DNA of 64,000 nucleotides from Limnochordales bacterium (GTDB taxonomy: Bacteria; Bacillota; Limnochordia; Limnochordales; DUMU01). The DNA lies in contig JADBKP010000006.1 of assembly GCA_014896315.1 (NCBI GenBank), positions 186,001 to 250,000 on the forward strand, read 5' to 3'. Of this stretch, positions 1-7,578 are shown piece by piece. The position numbers and the translations under genes were made by a program. Below the pieces are notes generated by a model, which was not told the DNA's origin, ran no database searches, and saw only the letters and a program-made list of their open reading frames with translations. Within the stretch, counting starts at the first letter, position 1, and each line of letters opens with the position of its first letter.

Positions 1-99
1 GACCGCTCCAGCGGGGAAGAGCTGGACCGGCTCGGCCTGACCACACGGGTGGGAGGTCACAAGAGCCCGGTCACCTTTGGAATCTGGATAAAGGAATAG
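1..99 (+). CDS. C-terminal end of a truncated unidentified protein
   Basis: The first frame is open from base 1 to a TAG at 97-99, giving 32 residues that include GGHKSPVTFGIW. The start lies outside the window. A GG-x-SPV-x-YG type tail just upstream of miaA recalls the end of small class I SAM-dependent methyltransferases found beside mutL/miaA in clostridia. That identity rests on memory of gene order and a short motif, so it is only a suggestion. No other frame is more convincing here. Confidence 0.4.
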   Translation, partial: DRSSGEELDRLGLTTRVGGHKSPVTFGIWIKE

Positions 100-147
100 G
101 ATAGCTTGTATAGCAGGTAGAAGCTGAAGCCGAGAGGGGACAGGGAT

Positions 148-1194
148 GTGCCCGGACCGTTGCTCGTGCTCGTAGGGCCCACCGCTGTGGGTAAGACCAG
201 TCTGTCGCTGCGCCTTGCAGAGGCGCTGAACGGCGAGGTCGTCTCCGCCGATTCCATGCAGGTCTATATCGGCATGGACATCGGGACGGCCAAGCCGACG
301 CGAGAAGAGAGGGCACGGGTAGTCCATCACCTGATAGACGTGGTTGAACCGACTGAGCCCTTCAGTGTGGCCCGTTACGCCGAGTTAGCCCACCAGGCGA
401 TCGCCGCCATCCACACGCGGGGCCATCTGCCGATTCTGACGGGAGGAACGGGCCTCTATATTCGCGCAGTTGTGGACGGATTGCCGCTGCCGCCTGCTCC
501 ACCCAACCCGGAGATCCGGGCGAGGCTCGCGGAAGAAGCCCGCCGGTTAGGGCCGGCGGCACTCCACGAGCGGCTGGCCCGGGTAGATCCGGTCAGCGCC
601 GCCCGTCTGCACCCCAACGATCTCCGGCGCATAATCCGGGCTCTGGAGATTTACGAAACAACGGGACGCCCGCGCAGCGCAACACAAGCTCCTTCCGGTG
701 CGGCCTCGCGTTACCGGGCGCACTGGTTCGGACTTACCAGGCCCCGCGCCTCGCTCTACAAGCGCATCGACGAGCGGGTCGAGGCCCAGATCGCCGCCGG
801 GCTCGTACAAGAGGTGCAGGCACTGCGCGCCCGTGGGTGGAATCCCCGCGCCACCAGCGTTCAGGCGCTGGGGTACAAGGAGATTCTGGACTATCTGGAT
901 GGGAAGGTTACCCTTGAAGAGGCCAAGGCCCGGCTGAAGAAGGCAACCCGCCAGTATGCCAAGCGCCAGCTCTCCTGGTGGCGGGCTGATCGTCGTATTA
1001 GATGGATCAATCTCGATGATTGGACCGAGGAAGAGGCGTGTTGCTGGATAGTACAGGCATTTCTCGCCGAAGAGGCGCCCGGAGTTAATGCTGCGCCCAT
1101 GCAGCTCCGTTGTCTGCCTGCGCCACCGCCATCACGACCGGTCTTCCTGACAAGTCCGGACGTCCCGGCCACACCCCGCCTGCAAAACTCGTAG
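148..1194 (+). CDS. miaA: tRNA dimethylallyltransferase MiaA
   Basis: MiaA transfers a dimethylallyl group to N6 of A37 in tRNAs that read codons starting with U, the first step of ms2i6A synthesis in the cytoplasm. The protein opens with a P-loop, GPTAVGKT (residues 10-17), then SADSMQVY and DIGTAKPT, the standard family signatures, and has GGTGLY near residue 100. At 348 residues it is longer than the usual 300-320. The extra part is a Pro-rich C-terminal tail after about residue 310 that looks non-conserved. The start is GTG at 148, preceded by a purine-rich AGGGGAC ribosome site. An ATG at 146 is in another frame. Confidence 0.95.
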   Translation: MPGPLLVLVGPTAVGKTSLSLRLAEALNGEVVSADSMQVYIGMDIGTAKPTREERARVVHHLIDVVEPTEPFSVARYAELAHQAIAAIHTRGHLPILTGGTGLYIRAVVDGLPLPPAPPNPEIRARLAEEARRLGPAALHERLARVDPVSAARLHPNDLRRIIRALEIYETTGRPRSATQAPSGAASRYRAHWFGLTRPRASLYKRIDERVEAQIAAGLVQEVQALRARGWNPRATSVQALGYKEILDYLDGKVTLEEAKARLKKATRQYAKRQLSWWRADRRIRWINLDDWTEEEACCWIVQAFLAEEAPGVNAAPMQLRCLPAPPPSRPVFLTSPDVPATPRLQNS

Positions 1195-1214
1195 GAGGAG
1201 GGCTCGAGCCAGAG

Positions 1215-1718
1215 ATGATGGGGGATTCGTTGCCCAGGTATTGTCCCCGTTGCGCCGCCCCGCTCTCACCCGGCAGGCCGCCGGGCGATCGGCGCGACAG
1301 ACTGCTTTGTCGTGCTTGTGGTTATGTTTATTACCACAATCCGAACGTAGCAGTGGGTGCCATCCCCTTTCTGGATGGACGTATTGTTCTTGTACGCCGG
1401 GCCATTGAGCCCGGTTATGGCCTGTGGACCTTCCCGGGGGGATATGTCGAGATCGACGAGAGTGTGGAGGAGGCAGCCGTCCGGGAGACCCGGGAGGAGA
1501 CAGGGGCAGAGATCCGTCTGGAGCGTCTCCTCAACGTTTACTCGTTTCCCGTCTCTCAGGTGGTGTTGCTCGTCTATGTGGCACAAGTCCTCGGTGGTGT
1601 GATACGACCGGGGGAGGAGTGCCTTGAAGTGGCCACCTTCGCACCCGTAGAGATTCCCTGGCGGTCACTGGCATTCCGTTCAACAGAGCAGGCATTGCAC
1701 GACCTACTCAAGTACTAA
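1215..1718 (+). CDS. Nudix hydrolase with N-terminal zinc ribbon
   Basis: This is a 167-residue Nudix-family pyrophosphohydrolase. The N terminus has two Cys pairs (CPRC and CRAC) that should form a zinc ribbon, as in NADH pyrophosphatase-like and ADP-ribose/NADH-type Nudix proteins. The Nudix box runs from GGYVEIDES to RETREETGAE and keeps the catalytic REx2EE core. The substrate cannot be told from sequence. The same frame is open upstream into miaA, but ATG 1215 or 1218 follows a GGAGGAGGG ribosome site that starts at the miaA stop, so the short form is preferred. Tight spacing suggests cotranscription with miaA. Confidence 0.85.
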   Translation: MMGDSLPRYCPRCAAPLSPGRPPGDRRDRLLCRACGYVYYHNPNVAVGAIPFLDGRIVLVRRAIEPGYGLWTFPGGYVEIDESVEEAAVRETREETGAEIRLERLLNVYSFPVSQVVLLVYVAQVLGGVIRPGEECLEVATFAPVEIPWRSLAFRSTEQALHDLLKY

Positions 1719-1747
1719 CCGGGACTGACGAAGTAAAATGTGATTAA

Positions 1748-1776
1748 TTGACACTTGCAGGGGACCATGCTACCAT
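1748..1776 (+). promoter_or_regulatory. Predicted sigma-A promoter for dapF
   Basis: TTGACA at 1748-1753, a 17-nt spacer and TACCAT at 1771-1776 lie 38 nt upstream of the chosen dapF ATG. The -35 is perfect and the -10 matches four of six. This would start dapF-dapL separately from miaA-Nudix. Confidence 0.55.
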
Positions 1777-1813
1777 CAGGGCACTTGAGCCCCGGCGGCG
1801 GGAGGCGCCAAGA

Positions 1814-2746
1814 ATGGAATTCACCAAGATGCACGGCCTTGGTAATGATTATATTTTCATCAACCTCCTGGATAACCCGGACCAGGAAGAGCAGATTGAT
1901 TGGCAGGCCCTCTCCCGACTGGCCAGCAACCGCTACACGGGAGTGGGGAGCGATGGGATCATCCTCATCTGCCGCCCGGCAGCAGATGGTCACTTCCGCA
2001 TGCGGATTTTCAATGCCGACGGCAGTGAAGGGGAGATGTGCGGCAACGGGATCCGCTGCGTTGGGCGTTTCGTCTACGACCACGGTTATACTCGAGAGAG
2101 AGATCTGACTGTTGAGACCAGAGCGGGACTCCGCCGTCTCCACCTGCTCATTGACGAGCGGGGACACGCCAGCCAGGTCATCGTAGACATGGGCAAGCCC
2201 GCCCCCATGGCAGTTCCGCCAGAGTCGGCAGTACCGCTCCGGGGATTGCCGGGAGGCTTTTACGTCTACGCCCTGGGCGGTCCGCAGTCTGAGCCGTCGC
2301 TGGATGGTGAAGTGGCCGGCATCCCTGTCTCCATGGGCAATCCCCATCTCGTGATATTCGTGCCCGCCACCCAGAATGTTCCCCTGGCCAGCATAGGCCC
2401 GGTGCTGGAGCATCATCCGGCCTTCCCCAACCGGACCAATGTGGAGTTTGTCGAGGTCCTGCCCGATCAACAGCTGCGGGTTAGGGTTTGGGAGCGGGGA
2501 AGCGGCGAAACCCAGGCCTGCGGTACGGGAGCTTGCGCGTCAGCAGTGGCAGCAATGGTAAGCGGCTGGATAGACGCGCCAGCGGGGATAGAGAAGAATG
2601 TAACGGTTTACCTGCCCGGAGGTCCTTTGAAGATTCGCTGGCGCGGTCCCGGAGAGACACTCTTTATGGAGGGGCCAGCGGAGGAGGTCTATTCGGGTAG
2701 GTTTAGTAGTTCGTTTCTGGCCCGGGCGAAATGCTACCGTGATTGA
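1814..2746 (+). CDS. dapF: Diaminopimelate epimerase DapF
   Basis: DapF interconverts LL- and meso-diaminopimelate, giving the peptidoglycan and lysine precursor. The two active-site cysteines are visible in GEMCGNGIRC and QACGTGACA, the signatures of the two mirror halves of the fold. The N terminus MEFTKMHGLGNDY is typical of the family. ATG 1814 is preceded by GGGAGGCG and gives 310 residues, slightly above the usual 275-285. The frame stays open to 1748, but the upstream residues do not resemble the family. It pairs functionally with the next gene, dapL. Confidence 0.95.
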   Translation: MEFTKMHGLGNDYIFINLLDNPDQEEQIDWQALSRLASNRYTGVGSDGIILICRPAADGHFRMRIFNADGSEGEMCGNGIRCVGRFVYDHGYTRERDLTVETRAGLRRLHLLIDERGHASQVIVDMGKPAPMAVPPESAVPLRGLPGGFYVYALGGPQSEPSLDGEVAGIPVSMGNPHLVIFVPATQNVPLASIGPVLEHHPAFPNRTNVEFVEVLPDQQLRVRVWERGSGETQACGTGACASAVAAMVSGWIDAPAGIEKNVTVYLPGGPLKIRWRGPGETLFMEGPAEEVYSGRFSSSFLARAKCYRD

Positions 2747-2828
2747 ACTGGCAGGTAATCACAGAACGCCGGCGCCTGGAACGAAGACTTTTTGATCTTT
2801 CCTCATTAGATAACTGGAGGCTGTGAGA

Positions 2829-3995
2829 GTGAAGGTAGCAGAACGTATCCAAGCCATCCCTCCCTACCTCTTCGCCCAGATCGACCGGAAGATCGCCGAA
2901 GCCAAAGCCGCGGGTGTGGATGTGATCAGTTTCGGTATCGGCGACCCCGACCGGCCAACCCCCGCGCACATCGTGGCCGAACTGGCGCGGGCGGCGGAGG
3001 ATCCGGCAAACCATCGCTATCCCTCTTACGAAGGACTACCGGCCTTCCGCCGGGCGGTAGCAGACTGGTATGCGCGGCGTTTCGGTGTCACCCTCGATCC
3101 GGATCGTGAGGTGATATCCCTGATCGGATCAAAAGAGGGAATAGCCCATATCTCCCTCTGTTACGTTGACCCGGGTGACATCAACCTTGTACCTGATCCC
3201 GGATATCCCGTTTATGCTCTAGGTACGATCTTTGCAGGCGGAGAGCCTTACAAGATCCCGTTGCGGGCTGAGAAGGGCTTTCTGCCGGATTTTTCTGCTA
3301 TACCGAGCGATGTAGCACGCCGTGCTAAGCTCCTCTTTTTGAACTATCCCAACAATCCGACCGGTGCGGTAGCCGACTTGAAGTTCTTCACTGAAGCAGT
3401 CGAGTTTGCCCGCCAGTATGACCTGGTGATCTGTCACGACGCTGCCTACACGGAAATAGCCTTTGACGGCTACCAGCCGCCCAGCTTCCTGCAGGCGCCG
3501 GGAGCCAGAGAAGTGGGGATTGAGTTTCATTCCCTTTCGAAGACCTATAACATGACCGGATGGCGTCTGGGGTGGGCGTGCGGCAATTCGGAAGTCATAG
3601 AGGCTCTGGGACGCCTGAAGACCAACATTGACTCCGGTGTTTTCCAGGCAATACAGTACGCCGGAATTGCCGCTCTGCAAGGTCCTGATGAGCCCGTTCG
3701 CACTATGTGCCGCGTCTACCAGGAGCGGCGTGACGTTTTGGTCCAGGGCCTGCGTGACCTTGGATGCCCGGTTGCGCCGCCTAAGGCTACCATCTACGTC
3801 TGGGCACCGGTGCCGGCAGGTCACACATCCACCTCCTTTACGGAACTGTTACTGGAACGGACTGGAATCGTGGTAACGCCGGGTATAGGTTATGGAGAAG
3901 GCGGCGAGGGGTTCGTCCGCTTCTCCCTTTGCCTGGAAGTAGAGCGGATCAAGACAGCAGTGGAGCGTATGCGGCGGGCCGGCATACGTTGGTAG
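2829..3995 (+). CDS. dapL: LL-diaminopimelate aminotransferase DapL
   Basis: This is a fold-type I PLP aminotransferase of 388 residues. It begins with an [12 protein letters not shown] segment and has [20 protein letters not shown] and the PLP-lysine motif [12 protein letters not shown]. These are typical of the DapL family, which converts tetrahydrodipicolinate directly to LL-DAP using glutamate. The position next to dapF supports this over a general aspartate aminotransferase. GTG 2829 sits 8 nt after GGAGG (2816-2820). The in-frame GTG at 2823 is only 2 nt from that site and so is less likely. DapL plus DapF gives the short aminotransferase route to meso-DAP. Confidence 0.88.
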   Translation: MKVAERIQAIPPYLFAQIDRKIAEAKAAGVDVISFGIGDPDRPTPAHIVAELARAAEDPANHRYPSYEGLPAFRRAVADWYARRFGVTLDPDREVISLIGSKEGIAHISLCYVDPGDINLVPDPGYPVYALGTIFAGGEPYKIPLRAEKGFLPDFSAIPSDVARRAKLLFLNYPNNPTGAVADLKFFTEAVEFARQYDLVICHDAAYTEIAFDGYQPPSFLQAPGAREVGIEFHSLSKTYNMTGWRLGWACGNSEVIEALGRLKTNIDSGVFQAIQYAGIAALQGPDEPVRTMCRVYQERRDVLVQGLRDLGCPVAPPKATIYVWAPVPAGHTSTSFTELLLERTGIVVTPGIGYGEGGEGFVRFSLCLEVERIKTAVERMRRAGIRW

Positions 3996-4005
3996 AAACC
4001 GGGTA

Positions 4006-4036
4006 AAGCGGGGTCGGGTTTTTCCCGGCCCCGCTT
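4006..4036 (+). terminator. GC-rich hairpin after dapL, possible terminator
   Basis: A 13-bp stem with one G-T pair (4006-4018 with 4024-4036) closes a loop of five T. There is no T-run after it, so it is not a classic intrinsic terminator. It lies 10 nt after the dapL stop and touches the -35 of the trp promoter. Confidence 0.45.
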
Positions 4037-4065
4037 GACTTATGCGCGGAGATTGGGTGTATAAT
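4035..4065 (+). promoter_or_regulatory. Predicted sigma-A promoter of the trp operon
   Basis: TTGACT (4035-4040) and a perfect TATAAT (4060-4065) are separated by 19 nt. Transcription should begin near 4072, which places the start a few bases before a small hairpin and the TRAP-type repeats. This leaves a leader of about 230 nt before trpE. Confidence 0.7.
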
Positions 4066-4075
4066 GCAGGCAACA

Positions 4076-4093
4076 GCCCGCCAGGCCGCGGGT
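4076..4093 (+). promoter_or_regulatory. 5' stem-loop of the trp leader
   Basis: CCCGC (4077-4081) pairs with GCGGG (4088-4092) around a 6-nt loop, and a G-T pair can extend the stem. It begins about 4 nt from the predicted transcript end and finishes 2 nt before the first GAG repeat. The B. subtilis trp leader has a 5' stem-loop in the same place that helps TRAP binding. The equivalence is inferred from position only. Confidence 0.5.
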
Positions 4094-4094
4094 C

Positions 4095-4146
4095 GAGTTG
4101 AGATGAGTGGAGCTTAGTTTAGCGGAGTCGAGATAGCAGAGCCGAG
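4095..4146 (+). promoter_or_regulatory. TRAP (MtrB) binding site: eleven GAG/TAG repeats
   Basis: Eleven NAG triplets lie in a row: GAG at 4095, 4100, 4105 and 4110; TAG at 4115 and 4120; GAG at 4125 and 4130; TAG at 4134; GAG at 4139 and 4144. All spacers are 2 nt except a single 1-nt spacer before the ninth. TRAP is an 11-subunit ring that, when loaded with tryptophan, wraps RNA made of 11 (G/U)AG triplets spaced by 2-3 nt. Count, spacing and position just downstream of the trp promoter all fit. The mtrB gene is not in this window. Confidence 0.9.
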
Positions 4147-4184
4147 GCGCTGACCACTCCCGGCGGCCGACTTTTTCCTGCTTT

Positions 4185-4294
4185 CTCCTCCTGCAGGGCA
4201 CAGACGACGAAAAAGCCAACCGAAGCGGCTCGTCGTATCCATGAGTGTTCTGGCCACTCCTCTCTTCCGACCACACGGTCAGGGCGGGAGGAGG
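4185..4294 (+). promoter_or_regulatory. Possible Shine-Dalgarno sequestering structure for trpE
   Basis: CTCCTCCTGC (4185-4194) can pair over 10 bp, with one T-G pair, with GCGGGAGGAG (4284-4293), which contains the trpE ribosome site. Between them a hairpin (4204-4209 with 4231-4236, plus 4214-4217 with 4227-4230) would bring the arms together. The segment 4105-4110 inside the repeats can pair with 4154-4159, so the repeat region has alternative partners when TRAP is absent. B. subtilis uses TRAP-dependent blocking of the trpE ribosome site as one control layer. The same logic here is inference. Confidence 0.55.
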
Positions 4295-4302
4295 TGCGGC
4301 CC

Positions 4303-5865
4303 GTGCAGTTTCGTTTCCTTCCCCCACGTGAAGAGTACCTCAAGCAAGCCTGCTCCGGCGCAAGAGTTCCCATCGCCGTAGAAACGCTGGCGGACCTGGA
4401 GACGCCGGTCTCCCTGTACCTAAAATTGAGAGCTATGACCGGGCCCACATGCCGGGGAAACAAGGCGACATTTCTCCTTGAGAGTGTCTCGCTTCATGGG
4501 GAGACCGGACGCCACTCCTTCCTCGGTGCAGCTCAACAGTTCATCGAAGTGTCTGGCCATCGTCTCTTGAGGTGGCGTAGCGGTCAGATAGTGGAGAGCC
4601 TGGCCTCCTTTCCGCCCTGGGAGGCGTTGCGCCGGTCGATCCTGTCCGAAAGGGTGGCCAGCATCTCCGGCATGCCTCCGTTCATCGGAGGTGCTGTCGG
4701 CTATTTCTCCTACGATGCTGTACGCTACATTGAAAAGATTCCGACTCTTGCCCGGGTCGAACAGCATGTACCCGAGATCCTGCTGATGCTGGCCGATACC
4801 GTCCTGGCCTTCGACCACTTCCGGCGAACGCTCCTGGCCGTTGCTGCGCCCGTGGTCGACCAGGATGCGGGCCGGGTCTACGACGGGACTGTCGCGCAGC
4901 TGACTGATCTTCTGCAGCAATTACTGACGGCGCCCCTGGTCGGGCCGGAGGCTCCACCCTCAGAACCAGAGCCCTCGGCTGCGGGGGATGAAGCGATCGG
5001 CTGGCAGTCGAATCTCAGCGAAGAGGAGTTCTGTCGCGCCGTAGAGACCGCCCAACGCTACATCAGAGAGGGAGAGATCTTCCAGGTAGTACTTTCGCAA
5101 CGTTTTGAATGGGCAGGATCAGCTCCCGACAGCCTCGCCTTCTATCGGGCGTTGCGCCAGCGCAACCCCTCGCCGTACCTCTTTCACCTTGACTTTGGCG
5201 ACTTCCAGGTCGTCGGCTCCTCGCCCGAGGTGATGGTCCGGCTGCGGGGCCGACTGGCCGAACTCCGGCCGATCGCAGGCACTCGCCCCCGCGGGCTAAC
5301 ACCGGAAGAAGACCGGCGCCTCGAAGCGGAGCTCCTCGCCGATCCCAAGGAGCGTGCCGAGCACGTCATGCTTGTCGATCTCGGCCGCAACGACCTGGGA
5401 AAGGTCTGCCGTTACGGCAGTGTCCGCGTTCCCGAGCAGATGGTAGTGGAGCGGTACTCGCACGTATCCCACATTGTCTCCCTGGTCCAGGGTGAACTCC
5501 TGCCAGACCGGGATGCGATCGACCTCTTCTGTGCCACCTTTCCGGCCGGAACGGTCACCGGCGCTCCGAAGATACGGGCCATGGAGATCATTGAGATGCT
5601 CGAGCCTGTCAGGCGGGGGGTTTACGCCGGAGCGGTCGGGTACATCGGATTTGACGGAAACATGGACACCTGTATCGCCATCCGGACCGGGGTCTTTTAT
5701 TCGGGCCGCCTTTTCGTTCAGACCGGAGCCGGGATCGTCTACGACTCCGTACCGGAAAGAGAGTACCGGGAGACGCTGCAGAAGGCGGCCGCCCTGCTGG
5801 ACACCGTGCGGGAGTTGCACAGGCAGCGGAGGGGAGTGGGAGTCCATGCGTCTGCTGGTGATTGA
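4303..5865 (+). CDS. trpE: Anthranilate synthase component I TrpE
   Basis: TrpE is the chorismate-binding subunit of anthranilate synthase and makes anthranilate with ammonia delivered by TrpG. It is 520 residues long. The C-terminal chorismate-binding domain shows IAGTRPRG, DLGRNDLGKV, TFPAGTVTGAPK and the late QTGAGIVYDS motif. The N-terminal region has the PFIGGAVGYFSYD segment of the family. GTG 4303 lies 8 nt after the GGGAGGAGG site (4286-4294). An in-frame GTG at 4294 overlaps that site and is rejected. It is the first gene of the operon and the likely target of the TRAP-type leader. It overlaps trpG by 20 nt. Confidence 0.96.
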   Translation: MQFRFLPPREEYLKQACSGARVPIAVETLADLETPVSLYLKLRAMTGPTCRGNKATFLLESVSLHGETGRHSFLGAAQQFIEVSGHRLLRWRSGQIVESLASFPPWEALRRSILSERVASISGMPPFIGGAVGYFSYDAVRYIEKIPTLARVEQHVPEILLMLADTVLAFDHFRRTLLAVAAPVVDQDAGRVYDGTVAQLTDLLQQLLTAPLVGPEAPPSEPEPSAAGDEAIGWQSNLSEEEFCRAVETAQRYIREGEIFQVVLSQRFEWAGSAPDSLAFYRALRQRNPSPYLFHLDFGDFQVVGSSPEVMVRLRGRLAELRPIAGTRPRGLTPEEDRRLEAELLADPKERAEHVMLVDLGRNDLGKVCRYGSVRVPEQMVVERYSHVSHIVSLVQGELLPDRDAIDLFCATFPAGTVTGAPKIRAMEIIEMLEPVRRGVYAGAVGYIGFDGNMDTCIAIRTGVFYSGRLFVQTGAGIVYDSVPEREYRETLQKAAALLDTVRELHRQRRGVGVHASAGD

Positions 5866-6445
5866 TAACTATGATTCTTTCACATACAACCTGGTCCAGC
5901 TCTTTGGCCTGCTGGGAGCTGAATTGCTGGTCTTCCGGAACGACGAGATAGACGTCGGTGGGATCACTGCCTTGCGTCCCGACGCGCTGGTGATATCCCC
6001 GGGTCCGGGACGACCGGAAGGGGCGGGCGTGACGCTGCCGGCCATCCGTTCACTGGCTGGCAAGTACCCGATCCTGGGGGTCTGCCTCGGACTGCAGGCG
6101 GTTGCCGTCGCCTTTGGTGGCCGTGTGGGAGCAGCGCGAACGCCCATGCACGGCAAGGTGTCCCGGATTCGCCACGACGGGCGAGGGCTGTTCCAGGGGC
6201 TGCCACCGGAGATCGAAGCGACCCGTTATCACTCTTTAGTTGCCATCCGGGAGGAGCTGCCGCCCGAGCTGGTCATCACCGCCGAAGCTGAAGACGGAGA
6301 GATCATGGGCTTGCGACACCGAACGCTGCCCATCGAGACGGTCCAGTTTCACCCCGAGTCGATCCTAACCCCTACGGGCAAACAGATCCTTGCCAACTTC
6401 CTGCACCTGGCCGAGGAGTACCGGAAGGAGGCGCTGACAGCATGA
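5846..6445 (+). CDS. trpG: Anthranilate synthase glutaminase component TrpG
   Basis: This is a class I glutamine amidotransferase that frees ammonia from glutamine for TrpE. The start MRLLVIDNYDSFTYNL is diagnostic of TrpG/PabA. The nucleophile Cys is in GVCLGLQAVA, and the catalytic His-Glu pair is in FHPESI near the C terminus. It is 199 residues, the normal size. The ATG at 5846 falls inside the end of trpE, so translation is probably coupled. Because pabA is often absent in Firmicutes that use TRAP, the subunit may also serve folate synthesis; that is inference. Confidence 0.95.
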   Translation: MRLLVIDNYDSFTYNLVQLFGLLGAELLVFRNDEIDVGGITALRPDALVISPGPGRPEGAGVTLPAIRSLAGKYPILGVCLGLQAVAVAFGGRVGAARTPMHGKVSRIRHDGRGLFQGLPPEIEATRYHSLVAIREELPPELVITAEAEDGEIMGLRHRTLPIETVQFHPESILTPTGKQILANFLHLAEEYRKEALTA

Positions 6446-7578
6446 GCAGCAGTGCCAACAGCACAAGTAGCCTGGCCGGCATGAGCAATCCACCCCCCGC
6501 AAGCAAGGTAATGGAGGCAATCGCCAGCATCAGCCGGGGCGAATCCTTGAGCGAGGAAGCAGCGGCCCAGGCCATGGAAGAAGTGATGACCGGTGCGGCC
6601 ACGCCGGCGCAGATTGCTGCCTTCATCACCGCTTTGCGTCTCAAGGGGGAGACGGTGGATGAGCTTGCGGGCGCTGCGCGCAGCATGCGTGCCGCCGCCC
6701 ATCACATTCATCCGCGCGTTGCTCCGCTGGTAGACACTTGTGGTACCGGAGGGGATGGAGCCCGCACTTTCAATATCTCGACCGCGGCAGCTCTGGTGGT
6801 GGCGGGGACGGGAGTGGCCGTAGCCAAACACGGCAACCGAGCCGTCTCCAGTGCCGCGGGCAGCGCGGATGTGCTGGAAGCGCTCGGGGTGGTCGTTGAG
6901 CTGCCTCCTTCGGACGTGGAACGGTGCATCGAAGAGGTGGGAATCGGTTTCCTCTTTGCGCCGGTCTTCCATCCCGCCATGCGCTTTGCGGCCGGTCCGC
7001 GGCGGGAGATAGGGATTCGCACCATCTTCAACCTTCTTGGTCCGCTGACCAATCCTGCCCAGGCCCAGGCGCAAGTTGTGGGCGTCTTTGCACCATGCTG
7101 GGTTGAGCCGTTGGCCCACGTCCTCTCCCGCCTGGGCGTCCGGGAGGCGCTGGTGGTTCATGGGGAAGCAGATGGGATCGACGAGCTGTCGCTGAGCGGT
7201 CCCTCTCTTGTCGCCCGCCTCCACCATGGAAGGGTGGAGGTAGGTCGCATCACCCCCGAAGAGGTGGGCCTTGCGCGGCGTCCGCTGGCCGACATCGTCG
7301 GAGGTGACGCACGGGAGAACGCCCGCATCATCCGCCGGGTGCTGGGCGGGGAGCCCGGGCCGGCCCGGGATGTGGTCTTGCTCAATGCCGGTGCCGCCCT
7401 GCTTGTCGCCGGGAAGGCCGCCGATCTTGCTGAAGGAATACGGCTGGCCGCGGAGAGTATCGACTCCGGAGCCGCCCTCGCCCGCCTGGAGCATCTGATC
7501 CTGTTTACCCGGGCGGCCCGGGAACGCCATGCATCCACGGTCCGAGCGGCAAACCGCACGCAGGAGGCGGCAGGCTGA
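6442..7578 (+). CDS. trpD: Anthranilate phosphoribosyltransferase TrpD
   Basis: TrpD joins anthranilate to PRPP, giving phosphoribosylanthranilate. The PRPP-binding loop CGTGGDGARTFNIS, the KHGNRAVSS motif and FLFAPVFHPAM are all present. At 378 residues it exceeds the usual 335-345. About 20 extra residues lie at the N terminus (a Ser/Asn-rich lead-in before SKVMEAIASI), so an internal ATG at 6481 is a second possible start. The ATG at 6442 overlaps the trpG stop by 4 nt (ATGA), which favours it. Confidence 0.95.
   Translation: MSSSANSTSSLAGMSNPPPASKVMEAIASISRGESLSEEAAAQAMEEVMTGAATPAQIAAFITALRLKGETVDELAGAARSMRAAAHHIHPRVAPLVDTCGTGGDGARTFNISTAAALVVAGTGVAVAKHGNRAVSSAAGSADVLEALGVVVELPPSDVERCIEEVGIGFLFAPVFHPAMRFAAGPRREIGIRTIFNLLGPLTNPAQAQAQVVGVFAPCWVEPLAHVLSRLGVREALVVHGEADGIDELSLSGPSLVARLHHGRVEVGRITPEEVGLARRPLADIVGGDARENARIIRRVLGGEPGPARDVVLLNAGAALLVAGKAADLAEGIRLAAESIDSGAALARLEHLILFTRAARERHASTVRAANRTQEAAG

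Noticed and set aside
1110-1214. Upstream extension of the Nudix gene
   Set aside because: It overlaps the end of miaA, and the ATG at 1215 has a good ribosome site and a sensible zinc-ribbon start.
4172-4176. T-run in the trp leader as an intrinsic terminator
   Set aside because: The only stems found before it are about 4 bp with internal mismatches, so a terminator is not supported by eye. A folding program could change this.
4066-4302. T-box or tryptophan-rich leader peptide for the trp operon
   Set aside because: No T-box sequence of the AGGGTGGNACCGCG type and no short frame with tandem Trp codons was found. The eleven NAG repeats explain control better.
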